A stretch of DNA of 64,000 bases from Tethya wilhelma (Eukaryota; Porifera; Demospongiae; Tethyida; Tethyidae), in NCBI GenBank assembly GCA_964030475.1, contig CAXIPT010000001.1:5073652-5137651 (forward strand), written 5' to 3'. The notes beneath the pieces were generated by a model, which saw only the letters and a list, made by a program, of their open reading frames with translations, ran no database searches and was not told the DNA's origin. A program made the position numbers and the translations under genes. The first letter of the stretch is position 1, and each line of letters starts with the position of its first letter. Positions 1-12,715 of the stretch are shown piece after piece.

Positions 1-568
1 AGTTGTTGTTTTGTTTTACATATGAGCATGTGTATGTATTTGTTGTGTGTGTGTGTTATGTGCTGTGGCTATGTCTCGTGCCGTTTGGCTGTTGTGTGTG
101 ACGGATGTTGTGTAGTAGATGTTTCATCCTATCTCCACTCCACAAGACCCAGGGCACACAGCCACTGGAGGGCTTCACTAGTTGTTGTGTCAACTCTGCT
201 AATGTGTTCATTACCCCAACGTCATTATGCTAATTTTTGCGTTTATTAATGCAATTGAGTGCTGCATGAATCGCCAATGGAATTTATGATAAGCACACAA
301 TGCCAGTGTGTTCTAATAAGGAAGACTCTACCTGTCTTGAATATATACATATTATGTATGATTAGCATAACACCAAAAGCTTATCCATGTCTCAATAATT
401 GGTCATTCTCCCTTATCTAGTCTATACCTTATGGAAGGGAACAATGGTAGAATATCTTCAAACATATTCACTCATCATTGTCTATTGGTTTGGTTTGGAG
501 TTGGTGCACATCTTGCTATTGTATTGTGTGTGAGTGAGTATGATCATTGCTCATTGTTCACACTGCAG
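1..568. other. Upstream intron of the USP10-like gene; no exon recognised
   Basis: AT-rich sequence with TG-rich stretches near the start. I searched for the preceding USP exon (the region with the conserved HLKRF motif) and did not find it. Confidence 0.4.
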
Positions 569-1666
569 ATTTGTTGGCCCCTGCTATCAAAAACAAACTG
601 ACACTACAACAACGCTCTTACAAACTATGGGCTGGTGAGTTGACCAATGTTGTTGCACACAAACAACACATGCAATGCAGTATACACCTGGCATTATGTA
701 TTGGGACTGATTTGCAAATAATTGCTTGCATGTACATGAGAAGTCCCTTTAATTATTGTAGTATTTATCAAAGGGAAGGGGGGGAGCGTGAATGCCACCC
801 ACTAAGAGATCACCCAAGAGATTGCCTCGGAACACACAAACACACACACACATATACATAGCCACTGTGGACACCTATTAGGGTTGTAATTAAGTCGTAA
901 TCTTAGCACACCTTGTTTCTCCCCCCCTAGTCTAGAGGTGTGTACAGCCCTCTTTTGTCTTGCACATAATAAGAACCACCATGCATTAAACCCCACCGCT
1001 CTCTGTTGGTCATCATTCGACTCATAAAGGTAAAGTGATCCAGGTCTCCCACTTGGCGTGTTAGCAAATGGACGTCAAAGCAAAGCCAAAACCGGTGGGT
1101 AGATATTTTTCCCAGCACCACCTTTTTCCACCGAAGCTGAGTTCGCCCTAAGGAAAGCTGTCTCTTGGCTGTGAAGAGGATGGTCAGTCTATCCTGGGAG
1201 CCTTTGAGAGTGTCATGATGTGATTAGAGAATCGCTAATAGACTAGAATGGCTGGTGATGAGAGTGATTCGAATTCCAGTCTACATCGATTGATTGTAAA
1301 TGTTTGTAAAGATTGTTCCACACAATTGGCCGTGGAACGCTTTTTAATAGAGATTTTGTAGGGAAATAGAGACTACATATACAGCAGGTGTGTTTGGGGG
1401 GTCACTGGCTTGTTTTGTTTAGGACGAGGACCTTTTGGTCTCAAAGGATGGGTGAGTAAAGGTCCCAACCTGGTGGGCTTCTGTTGTAGGGAGGGGGCTT
1501 TTATTTCAGAGTGTGAGCTGTTTGTGAGAGTAGCTTTCATCATAAATACTCCCCCACACATGAACAGTGTTTGTGTACATACACCTTCTTTTTGTATCCC
1601 TCTGTCACTCACTTCCACCAGACATGTGGCAACTTTTGTACTTGTAAGCTTGATCCACCATTGTTG

Positions 1667-1712
<46 letters not shown>

Positions 1713-1921
1713 ACACAGTGGTTTATCATCATGGCAAAACAGCAACAGGTGGTCACTATACTTGTGACTCTCATCATCCTGCCTGTGGAGGCTGGGTCAG
1801 AACTGACGATAGCGTTGTGAAACTAGTCCCGGAAGAGTACGTCTTGAAGCCACCAGCAAGCCTAGCAAACAAAGTAGCTTATCTATTGTTTTATCGGAGA
1901 CTGGATACTATGAGAACATAA
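569..1921 (+). CDS. USP10: USP10-like ubiquitin C-terminal hydrolase, last two coding exons (5' part lies outside the window)
   Basis: Two phase-matched exons are visible: 569-634 (after ...cactgcag, donor gtgagt) and 1719-1921 (after a CA-rich ...cacacag, ending in TAA). Joined, they encode the end of a USP catalytic domain. The catalytic-His segment reads VVYHHGKTATGGHYT and is followed by WVRTDDSVVKL, which supplies the acidic catalytic-triad partner. The chain ends AYLLFYRRLD, the typical last strand of USP10 (human ends AYLLYYRRVD). The first exon (DLLAPAIKNKLTLQQRSYKLWA) aligns with the USP10 stretch just before the His box. USP10 family members remove ubiquitin from cytoplasmic substrates. 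The Cys box and the rest of the protein must lie upstream of position 1. The intron holds a (CA)n tract at about 1671-1718. The family is clear; orthology to USP10 rather than a sister USP is likely but rests on about 90 residues. Confidence 0.85.
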
Positions 1922-2968
1922 GGAAGAGAGACTTTCAAATTATATCATTTGTTTTTGTTTGTAATCAGTCCAAATGGAGGTTATTAGTCAGTGTTGATAT
2001 TATATTAACTATACACCAATGTTGTTTGTTTTTCTTGTAGCATCACATTGTATTGTTTGCAATCAAGAATTAGCTGCTTGCACTCAAAAACGTTTTTTTC
2101 CCCCTCTCATCAATTATTATTTCTTCCTGATTTTTAATTTTTTTCCCTCTATTCATGTATACAGCTACAGGTCAGTGTTGTCTGATGTCATGTTTGGGTT
2201 GTGCACTTGTTTGGCTGAGCTAGTTTAATTGCTGTACAGGTGTATAGCTTACAGCCATCTTACACAATTTCTTTGTGGTTATTTAATGCTGTTATATTGT
2301 GGCTGTAAAAGTACATACACTTATTAGGTTGTTTTTGTTAAAAAAAGACTTTTCAAAATTTACAAGAATTAAATTTTAGCTGGTCTTTAGCTCTAAAAAT
2401 GGGACACAGATTTCTGCACATCAAGCTCTTCCAAAGCAAGTTTTATAATTATGTTGACCATCATGCATGCATGTATGGGTATAGTATGGTCTACATGTTC
2501 ACGGTGTTCATGGAGTAGATCCTTGATATTTGATATGCTTGTTGATGTATTGTATAATTAGATACACTGGTGTATGTAGGAGTTGAATTCATGGGAACAA
2601 TTATTGTATAAAGGCATTGTGAAAATCAAAAAAATTAACCATCACATACAATTACTGTGTGTGTGTACACATAATAATTTATTAATTATGTCTGACATGA
2701 AGATGAGTAGTGTAGTAAACTGATTGAAAAAGAATGCATTTATTATTACAGTCATCTCTACCTCAACCACAATTGTGTTAACTTCCTTTGAACACTCTGG
2801 TGGTGGTATGTGTTGATAACATGAAACATAATAGGGGAGTAGCACAGATCAAAAGATACATCCAAGTTATGGCAGTCATAAAAAAATAAAATAATTAATT
2901 TGTTTCTATAATCTCTTTTGATAATATTAGTCATAAAACACACACACACACACACACACAAACATGTA
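1922..2968. other. Convergent intergenic spacer, USP10-like / MYLIP-like
   Basis: About 1 kb of AT-rich sequence between two convergent stop codons. It should contain both 3' UTRs. A short (CA)n run lies at about 2938-2960. No coding exon was recognised. Confidence 0.6.
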
Positions 2969-5900
2969 TCACCGAGCTAGTAACATTCTCTGCACTGAGT
3001 GCACTCTCTCGTCACACTCCCAACAAGTTCTCAGCCTCTGTGCACACTGGTAGCAACACACAGTGTGGCCACAGGGACAGAACGTAGCTCCTATGGGATT
3101 CTGCTTGCACAGTCGACACGTCATGGCTGTTCTCAGTCTCTGCAACTCTCCTTCCAGTTCTCGTGTTCTCGTGAGAACAGCAGCAGCATCAAAATTGAAC
3201 ACCGCACTCTCTCCGGCTATGGGGATGATTGGACTAACAAGACTCACCCCACCTGAGTTAGGCCCGGCGGTGGTCGTATCGGAGAAGTTGAGAGGCACCG
3301 TATGCTCTGGGTCTACCTCGGTGTAGAGTGGAGGAGGAGAGCTGACTCTAAAGCTGGCGGCACTGCATTCAGAGTCCACTGAAGTGATGTACATGTCCGA
3401 GGGAGCACCAGAGGTTTCAGAACAGGCGGAGGGATTCACATCGGAGCTACTGGTGTGGCAGGAGTAGGCCCGAGTACCAGGGTCCGAGTGTGTACTGGGC
3501 ATGTAGGTGGGCTCCGATCTTGTTGAGCCACCATAGCAGTCCGAGCCTCCACTAGCGTACATACTCTGCTCCTCAGAGTCTGAGCCCGTCTCAGATATCG
3601 ACGGACTCAAGTAAGGATTGAAAGAGGCGGTGGAGGCCATGTGAGGACCATGTGTGGGTAGTGTCCGTGGGCCACTAGAACGTCGTGACGAACTGCTTGC
3701 ACGTATGAGCACGTCTGAGCTGCAACTCCTCTGTGAGTAGGGTGGTAATGGAGGCATTCGGTTTAAGAAGGGTCTGATATCGGTGTCCTGGACCGACCTA
3801 CTTCGCATCATGCTTCTAGCGGGAGGAGGGAGGGGAGGAGGGGTGTCATTGTCGGGGGGTGTTGGACTGTTTCTGTGAGTGTTTGAACGTGAACTTCGTA
3901 CAGTTGTTAATCTATCGTGTCGATTGCTACGTGAGGGTCGACTTGAGCTTCCAATATGATCGCTGGTGGTGGTGGTGGAGGCAGCAGCAGTCGATGAAGC
4001 TGTGCTACTGACGTTGCTCTCTGTGTCGTCGTCGTGTGCCAGAGTTGTACTGGGATGTAAGATAGACCACACGTGGTCCACTACCTCACGATGGGTCTTC
4101 ATCACGTCAAAGTAAAACCGATCGGGATTCTGTCCTTTGAAGTTACCGAGGAGGGATTTACAATAGCCTGCTGTCTTGACCACTCTACTAACAGTGCCTC
4201 GTCTGAAGAAGGTGTGAAACTCTGTGATGGTGCGGTAGAGAGCTTGAGCAGCTGCACGACTCTTGAGTTCAAAGTCTGTTTGCTCTGGTCGACCTGAATT
4301 ACTTGACGAGGAAACAAGAGCTGTGAATTTCTTTGCATGGAAAGCTGTGTACTGCACTGAAGAGTAGGGAAACCTGCAAGTGACATAGTGTATGGTGAGT
4401 GGTAATGAATGGACTGAGTCCTTGCTTGAAATGATCATTCAAGAAACACTTTTGGAGCTTTTCAATGAGTAGTTGTGGTGACTGAAAGTGGGAACATCTG
4501 GGAGTGAAATTTAATCCCACACCATCAAAAAAAGCACCACTTTTTAGTTCTTTACACTCACTCAGTCATACTCACACAAAATGCCCAGACACACAGAGAG
4601 ACATACTGGCACACACATAGAGGCACCAACAATACCAAGACTGGTCAATGGGGAGCATACCTAAAAAGCATATCACAGGAAGAGGGGATTGTATGGGGGT
4701 CCCTTTGATGTCCACCCACAGGAACTATTGCACATGCATCCACCACCTGCCAAGCAACACATCCCAGCCAAACACATTCATAGACAGGTATTCAGATGTT
4801 GTTCTTACTGGATACTACTATTGTAATGCACAAGCAGGAAGGCTTAATGTACCTCCAGCTATACTCAATGCAGATAGTAAACAGATTTGAACAAAAGTTT
4901 TTGTTAAAAATTAATCATAAATGATATCAATCATGCTCAAGCCACTAGAAAGCTTACTACTGAGAGGGCAGTGGGTACACACACTGCTGATAATTCTCTC
5001 TTTAGGGAGAGGACAGATCTGTGATGTGGTGTCACAGTTGACCTAACAGAAGCCTAGGCATTGATGTGTAGGGTACTGACTGGTCACTACAGGTTTGTAA
5101 GGGTCAAAGTCAGGAAATAAACCTATGATTGCTTGGCCCAGAGTAAATGCTCTTGGGAAGGAAGTGCATGTTGAAAGGATATCCAATGGTGGGTTTACTG
5201 CCTGTTTATCTTTTTTTGAGTGTGTCAGTTTACTTCATAAAAGGCCCAAGTTTTCATTATTCTAGCTCAAAACAAAACCTCTTGCTTGCTCCATGATCAA
5301 AAGACACAATGTGTACATAACACCTTGTAGAGCATAATCAGCTGGTTACTTTCGCTTACACACACACAAAAACTCACCTCTTTTCAAGTTCCATAGATGC
5401 AGAGTAAATCTGCACATTCTCTGGTCCCACTCCGATAATCTTGGGCACCCTATGTCCATCCAATACATGATACAACTCTACACCATACAGATCGAGTGTT
5501 GCTGCCTCCTCAAGAAACTTCTCTGTTGCAATCTCGGTCGAAGTTCCTGCGAGCTTCTGGTGTTCTCTTCGTATCCTACTGTCCATGTTGTCGTTGTCGG
5601 CTCGACATATCACCTTGTGGTTGTACTGGATGCCAACACGATAGTCTCCTTTGTCTACCTGAGCCATAAGTGCTGTAAGTTTAGCAGCTCTTCCGAGTGT
5701 TCCAACTTTCAGTTTGCCTTGCAAGAGATCTTTCTTCAGTTGCTTATAGAAGTGCTGTCTGCAAATGTGTGTGTATGTGTGTGTGATGGTGATGATGAAT
5801 GTGTACGAGATAACCTTTTGAGTGGCATCTACTTAAGAATAACATATTGAGTTACATACATACATACATACATAATAAATATTATTATGTACACGACAAT

Positions 5901-7351
5901 GCACATTGCACATTGCACGGCAAATTCAAAGGAATTGCCAGGTAAGCATATCTTCTTACAGTGTCCGTGTACCACAGACACCTAGTACTACGCTTGAGAC
6001 ACAGGTACTTGCGAACCACATCAAAACAGGGAGCCTACACACTGGAGACAATTGATGTTGCACGGCTCAAAGGGAGTGCGTACAAAGTGAGCGAGGGATT
6101 GGAAGAAAAACAAACACAGATGTTACAACTAGTAAACACTAGGCCTACAAAGTACAGCTGCAGACACACTGTCGGTTCAACAGTCAGTATGGTGGTGTGG
6201 TACACCTGGCTGGGGCCTTAGGGCAATTTTTCCTTCTCTTTCTACTTTGAGTATGTGTTTTGTAACAGAAAGGCTTAATCATTGTTTACAGGTGTAGTGT
6301 TGAGATTGTACCCTGAACACTGTTGGTCACAGCAACCACTGCACTCTGCCAAATCACTTTGTCCTCCATCACACAAAAGCACTAAAAATAGGTTTTAGAA
6401 GCTGTGCAACCAAACTGCATGAAGCTATACCTCCAGTTGGTTGGTTGGTGTAACCATAGCCTCAAGATGTGGTGGTGGTGTCCCAGCTTCTTAGAGTAAC
6501 CACAAACTGCAGGTATACAGGTCATTTGTACTGGCAGTAACTGGTAGATATGGCTTTTGCTCCTTCCTGCTGTTGATATGAATATTATAGAGTGTGCTGC
6601 TCATGAAAGAGAGCCACTTTACATTCAATGGTTGAGTGTGGTGGGGAATTTGGTAGTTTTTGGCAAGAAGTCAACAAGAGAAGAAAGAGGCTCATTCTTT
6701 AGTGGGAGGGAAGCTATTACACACCTCACGCCTCGGTGGATAAATGCATGCTACATACAATTATGTAGGTAGTAACTTCAGTTAGGACTTGATTAGGTAT
6801 AACACAATTTTCAGTATGTCACAGAATGATAAACAGAGCAGGCGAAAAGAGCCAAGGCATCTCCATTTGCATACTTTAGGCTACCAAACATCGATCCCCA
6901 AGCAGACACCACAGAACCTTCTAAGCTAGTTATCAATGTTTGCTCCTCTTTATGGGGGACACAACACACTTCACGCCACTGAGTTTATCAACATGGAGAC
7001 ACTGGTTTGGGTGTTCTCAGACAACACTGACCAGCTTATAGGAGTTGAGTGACACAAGTTCAAAGGAGTGTGGAATGCACTGGCTTTCATTAAACCACAC
7101 ACAGAGTTGTCTAAGAGTTGCATTTAGAAAGGAGTCGATACACAACAATCACCTTATGCTGCATACGGCAGATGGTTATGGTCCTACTTAGAGAGGAACT
7201 GAGGTGTACTGGACATAAATGAGAGGCACTCAATGTACATACTGGTACATACTGTGAAGGAATGCGTCAATATAGTGTACATTACATCAATGTGTGTACG
7301 CTAATGTGCAAACATACATTATATACACAAACCCGTGCAATCACTCTCACC

Positions 7352-7383
<32 letters not shown>

Positions 7384-10142
7384 GAGACAGAGAGGTTTTA
7401 CGGAACAGCGTGTGAGAAGACAGGTACACATAGAACCCACCCACGTACAGCAAATCTATAGAGGGCTTTCTTCTCGGAAGCAGTAATGGCCCAAAGGGAT
7501 AATATGAACTGACCTCTTTTAGCATGGACACAAGATTACTACCACTGGAAGCAAATAAAAGGATGCACTCATACACAACCCTACAAGCTCAGCTACACCG
7601 GCTATAAATGCTCACACACACACACACACGAACCGTGACGCCAACAGGAATTGAGACAAGTGCAAGCACGATATCAGCATGCATGCGTGCTGCCAGGTTG
7701 TTGGGCACACACTGTTGGTACAAGCTGCTGCATTCATTCACTTCCAAACAAACTACAACACAGACAGCGTGGCCCCTCTTTAGACAACAGAGACTGACCA
7801 CAAGCACTGCAAACAGCTCTCCAAACAAATGGCGAAAAAAAAGGAGGGGAAAAACACATACAAGGATGCATCAACAACGAGCTAGGCATCTCATATTTCA
7901 TTGCTTTATTAGGAATCAATGTACGCCCAATACAGCAGTGGACCACACATGACAGGACCTGCTAAGTGCCTTAATTGTGGTTTTTTGAAGAGTTTTCAGC
8001 TGGCTGGAGGTATAAAGTGGGTTGGCACAACTCCAGGGGGCCAGTTGTCAACAGAAACAACCCCTCTTGTAGAAAGGCAGGAAGGGAGAACTGTGGAGCC
8101 ACAGCAGATCACACCTCCACCAAACCATTGCTGGCTACAAAACGAACAGATGACAAGGGAGGCCATGTTCTCAATTCCAAAACAAACACACAAAGCTAGC
8201 TAGAGAGACATTCCTGATGTTGCAGGAATGGCTTTCTGCTATGCAAATATTCATACAAGGAAATCGCGGCGGAACCATAGTACAAACACACACACAGCAT
8301 ATTGTATTCATTGCACTGTGTGCGGCTTAACATCTAAACATTCTTGGGGGTGAGGAGGAATGCAGTGGTGAATTGCTGGTCCCTTTAATCTCTTGTTATC
8401 AACCCGAACTGACCTTTGGCGGTGACAGCTTGACTAGGAATCTACAAACGAGAGTATGTCATTATCAGAGCGCACATCTTTGGGGGAACCATAGCCTCCT
8501 CCATTGGAAACACTCATTGAGGTTAGGTAGGTGGTTGTGTTGGCGGCCATCTTAAAGGCGCGCGTTCACTCACAGAGAATACCAAGAGTTCTTGCCGCGA
8601 TTATCACACAGGGGTATCTCTCTTTGAAGCTTGGTTGGATAAATAACTGGAGATCCATGATGACTTTCAGTGTGAGTTCACTACACTTCCTCAAAAGATT
8701 TGTCTCCTTTGAAGTTGGAGATGTACTTTCAAAACCACTTTTAAAAGAGAAAGGCCTTTACATTGGAGCATGGAGGGGGCTTCCTGTAACTGATGGAATT
8801 GCACACACTTGTCAAGTGCAAATCACTTGCAGAGGAAGAATTGGCAACCTCAAACAAAATACTTCCCTCGCTGGGTTTAATTTTGAGGATGTCAATAAAT
8901 TAGTTGGAAAAATCCCTGAAGAGATTCCTTACAAAGGGTCCGATCCAAAACAGAAAGTAATTACAGTGACAGATCAAGAGTCTCACGATCTCAGACCTCC
9001 ACCAACACACACTTACAAACATCAAAATTTCCCGAAACCTCATTACTACCACACAAAGGACACAGTCACCAACACGGCCCCAGGAGAATCAATGGCTAAC
9101 TAGGAGTAATTGGCGACATGTGTCGAATTAAGAATCGTATCAAATAGCTCGGAACAAAAATTGGCACGCAACATCAAATCAGGGTCCAATTTCAAAGACT
9201 ACAAATAGTGACACACAAACAACAGTATCTTGTTAATCAGAAGTGTAGTATCAAGAAATACCTCCACTGCAAGATTGTGGAACTGAGATCAAAGAGTCAG
9301 AGCCACTACTGGTGAGTAAGAAGAGTTGGATAAGTCAACAGATAAACCCAAACAGTTTCTTCAGTGATTTTAATCAACACCACCTCAGGGCCTTTGATGA
9401 TGCTAAGAGATACTCTTTAAGAGTCATCAACAGCACTTCAAGTTCATTCACTCTTATTAACAAGAACCAATTGAAGTGAAAATGATGAGAAGTGGCTTGA
9501 AAATTAGCACACTGCTTTGAGCCAATTTACAGGTTGGCCTTGTATAAACAAACTCCAGTACTTTTGAAGTAGCTGTTGAAATTCTTGAGTGTTCCACAGC
9601 AGCTGGTGGTACATGTGTTGTGCATATGTGCATGGTGCTGGCAAAAGATTTGTTTTCTATTTTCCCAGACATTTTAGCTACTTAATTTACAGCTGACATA
9701 AAAGCTTTTGGCTCCAACACAAAGTTTTCACAGCGCTCAGACATGGAGACAGACAGAAAGGAATTCCAAACACCCAATAATACTACATTGGTGCGATGGT
9801 TACCATAGAAACACACTATAAATTTCACTACAATTCAGTAGTCCAAGTGAACCAAACAAAAAACCCTCTCTCACACTTATATGCACAGTACAATATTCAT
9901 AACACTTGCATAACACTTGGTTTATTAAGTGTCATACTCTCTCTGCACACACACACACAAAGGTAGCTCAGGGCCAAGTATAGGTAGACCACACTCAAAT
10001 GGGATGGATATTAATAGCTATCTAAGAAGGCATTAAATCTCAGTGGTTCATTCTTGTGGTAAGGAATTAAAGTTGACACAGCTGGCTTCTAAGAGTGGTA
10101 ATTTTAAAGTATCATGAGAATTTTTTAAAAACAGGCGTATAA

Positions 10143-10204
<62 letters not shown>

Positions 10205-12422
10205 CACAGAAATAACGAAGTGATGTAGTCTGAGTGAAAATGTTGTAAGATGTAGCAATGACATGCAGATATGTAACAGGTACAAATGAGCCTGTTAGCA
10301 AAACAATAACAATTCCGTGGTTGGAGATCAAAGAGAAGCAATCTCAGCACATTTCACATCAAAGAGTGTAGTGACAAGCAAGGTCACCCTCACATGGCAC
10401 ATTCACAGGTAGTTAGTCCTGTCACTGCATGCATGGCTACCTTTCCTCATTTGTCCATCAACATGGCAACATTGCGAACAGCAACTGACAACCATAGTCA
10501 CATAAACATATGTATGTCTACAGATCTTGCTACACGTGCATCTCGCTACAACCACAAAACACACCCATTAGCTATAGCCCTCTTCATTATTTTTATAAAG
10601 GAGTAGTGTTATTCTTGTTGGTTGCCCAAATGTTTGCTCTGCCTTTCCACAACAACAATAATTTATCATTCATTATCAGGATAATCATTAGTCCCTAAAC
10701 ACAAAGCATTAATTATCAGTGACTAGGTTTACATAGCAACCCCTGCAGTACCCAGGACACCCCCACCAGTACAAGCCAGTGATTGTTTTACTTGGAGCTA
10801 ACAGCTGACCACAGACACTGGGAGACTAAGTGTACAGTTTACACATACACAGACTTGGGGACTGGAATGGCACTAGAGGATGGATCCTTGAGTAATCACA
10901 AATTGATGGTAGCTAGCCCAAGAACAAATATTATGTAGGAGGAAAAAAAAAACATACAGCCAACTAGTTAGCAGTGATCAAACATTTGTAGCCTGGGAAA
11001 CTGAGTCTCAATGGACAAGACCAATCCTTTTATCTCCAGCTCACCTACACACAAACCATGTGCGTTGTGGTGACGACTTATATGTGTGTATGATTGCTAG
11101 GTAACAGTTGGTTGACATACTATGTAAGGAATGGCCTAAGTCCAAGTTGAACAGAGGAGACTTCAAAGTGAAGCAAACAGTCTTTCATTAATAGACATGC
11201 ACTGCTACACACAGGCTTGTATCTCATTAAAACACACACTCAACATGATCAATGCTAAAGTACACTCTTGATCGGCAAAGAGGCGTGCTTTGATATGGAC
11301 ACATCACATAATACACCTTCCTTTAACCACTCAAGAGAAGAGGGTCTATTGTGAGTGTTCAGTACACATACTTTTAATGGTACACAATCATGTCAAAGAG
11401 TACCATCATCCGTCCTTGACTACAGCTGCTATAGTACATACATACATACCTTGTTGAAGGCTGTAAGAGTTTATGAGGTTTGACGAAATACTTGACTCTC
11501 ATTTCCATCACAGGCCTCGCTCCAGGGACGAGCTGCTCTTGAAGAGGGTTACGTAGATTGATCCAAAGATACTCATCATTTTTGTCCAAATAACGAAGAC
11601 CAAAGTAGTCTTTTTCGAGAATGCTTAGAGATCTGCATACCTGTGTGTGTGTGTGTGGTGAGTGTATTATACAATATCTACATACCTGCATCAATTATCA
11701 TAGTTTAAATGTGTTTGTGAACATATGGCAGGTTTGAGCACACAAATTTATAACTCTTTGTGTGGCAATTTGTTATAAATCATGAATAGCAAAAAAACAT
11801 GGCTGATTTGATAACATTAACTTAAAACAATTAGATAGAGATCTGCTGTCCAAACTCAAAAGTGGGAATTGCTGAGTATGAATATTCTTCCACTACTTAC
11901 CACAAAAGAAACAATATTCAGTGTCTCACAACATGAATGTCATAGACAGTACTTTCTCATATACGCTACAGTGAAGACACAGCTGACTAGTGGAACGCTA
12001 TTAGAGAGCACCCTCAAAGAAATTGGACTCCAGCACAAAGCCATAACCAATCTTGTGTGGGAACTAAAACTGCTTTTGATGTCTGTGGAAGACCACAGTC
12101 AAACAATGCCCCTTCTTTGTTGCTACTGTAATATACGCTTTTACTACCTAAACTAATATGTAAGTGAAAGGGGAAAAAATACTCTTTGTGGCCTTGGGTG
12201 CATGATGCCAATAATTTATATAGTGCTCTGAATTTATAGGCGGAAAATACTGAATATTCATGTTCCATGTTGGAACTTCATAAGCTAAGCTATGAACCTT
12301 ACCCTATCCAGACATTCAACTCCAGTAGCTTTCTTGAGTAGTGTGACTTCTTGCTCTACAGAATCTAACCGCCTAACTATGTACTTCTTGGTAGCAGGCA
12401 TAACAGCCGGTCGGCAAGACAT
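2969..12422 (-). CDS. MYLIP: MYLIP/IDOL-like E3 ubiquitin ligase (FERM domain + C-terminal RING), 698 aa
   Basis: Four exons, all phase-consistent: 12303-12422, 11450-11640, 5378-5758, 2969-4373. They give a 698-codon reading frame from an ATG at 12422. Exons 1-2 encode the FERM F1 lobe (GVECLDRVCRSL, YFGLRYLDKNDEYLWINLRN), close to vertebrate MYLIP. Exon 3 is the F2 lobe. Exon 4 starts with F3 (about residues 231-340). Residues about 650-698 form the RING, with CRLC and FCPCGHTVCCYQCAQ, the hallmark of MYLIP. In mammals MYLIP ubiquitinates myosin regulatory light chain and lipoprotein receptors, with the FERM lobe binding the target tail. Here about 300 residues of Ser/Thr/Pro-rich linker separate F3 from the RING (human total is 445 aa). 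The usual CPxC end of the RING reads CWEC, so the E2-contact Pro is replaced. Intron 3 is about 5.7 kb. The family call is secure. Confidence 0.93.
8531..9103 (+). other. 190-codon open frame inside MYLIP intron 3, antisense; unrecognised
   Basis: A continuous open frame in the large MYLIP-like intron, opposite strand. The product has no domain I recognise. There are no neighbouring spliced exons or repeat hallmarks. The middle part (VGDVLSKPLLKEKGLYIGAWRG and onward) has protein-like composition, so it could be a lineage-specific gene or a remnant. Chance is equally possible. Confidence 0.15.
10146..10203. repeat. (TG)n microsatellite, one of many in the window
   Basis: Long (CA)n/(TG)n tracts also occur at about 1671-1718, 17733-17799, 18437-18476, 19807-19850, 23209-23310, 30067-30109, 34974-35002, 35393-35430, 35850-35910, 39331-39402, 41250-41278, 60872-60950, 62484-62526 and 63121-63163. 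Several coincide with contig joins. A (CATA)n tract is at about 42237-42300 and a (GA)n tract at about 29010-29060. Confidence 0.95.
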
Positions 12423-12715
12423 GACCTGATCTCTTCTCCTCTGGTTTATTTATTGAAATACAACTAGGAGAGTGTTCACAACGAATCGGAACTTTTCACA
12501 GACAATGCTGTACTCTTCACCCTCACTAGAATAACGAGCACTTTAATAACAAACCCAACTTCACTCAAGCGTGCATAAGTCCTCTATAATCTCCATGTCG
12601 GAACATTTTTATGGTAGCAAGAGTACACTTGGGGCGGAAGTGAATTACACCCACACATCAAATTAACTGAAAAGGTTAATTATTGTTACATTTGCACAAT
12701 ACAGTACTTCATTGA
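12423..12715. promoter_or_regulatory. Presumed 5' region of the MYLIP-like gene, downstream of the POLA2 stop
   Basis: Only 293 bp separate the MYLIP start codon (12422) from the POLA2 stop codon (12716). Both genes read leftward, so this interval must hold the POLA2 3' UTR and the MYLIP promoter/5' UTR. No TATA-like or other motif was identified with confidence. Confidence 0.35.

Noticed and set aside
1005..1170. Moderately complex stretch in the USP10 intron that looked exon-like on both strands
   Set aside because: No phase-compatible splice pair joins it to 634 or 1719, and those two exons already join perfectly.
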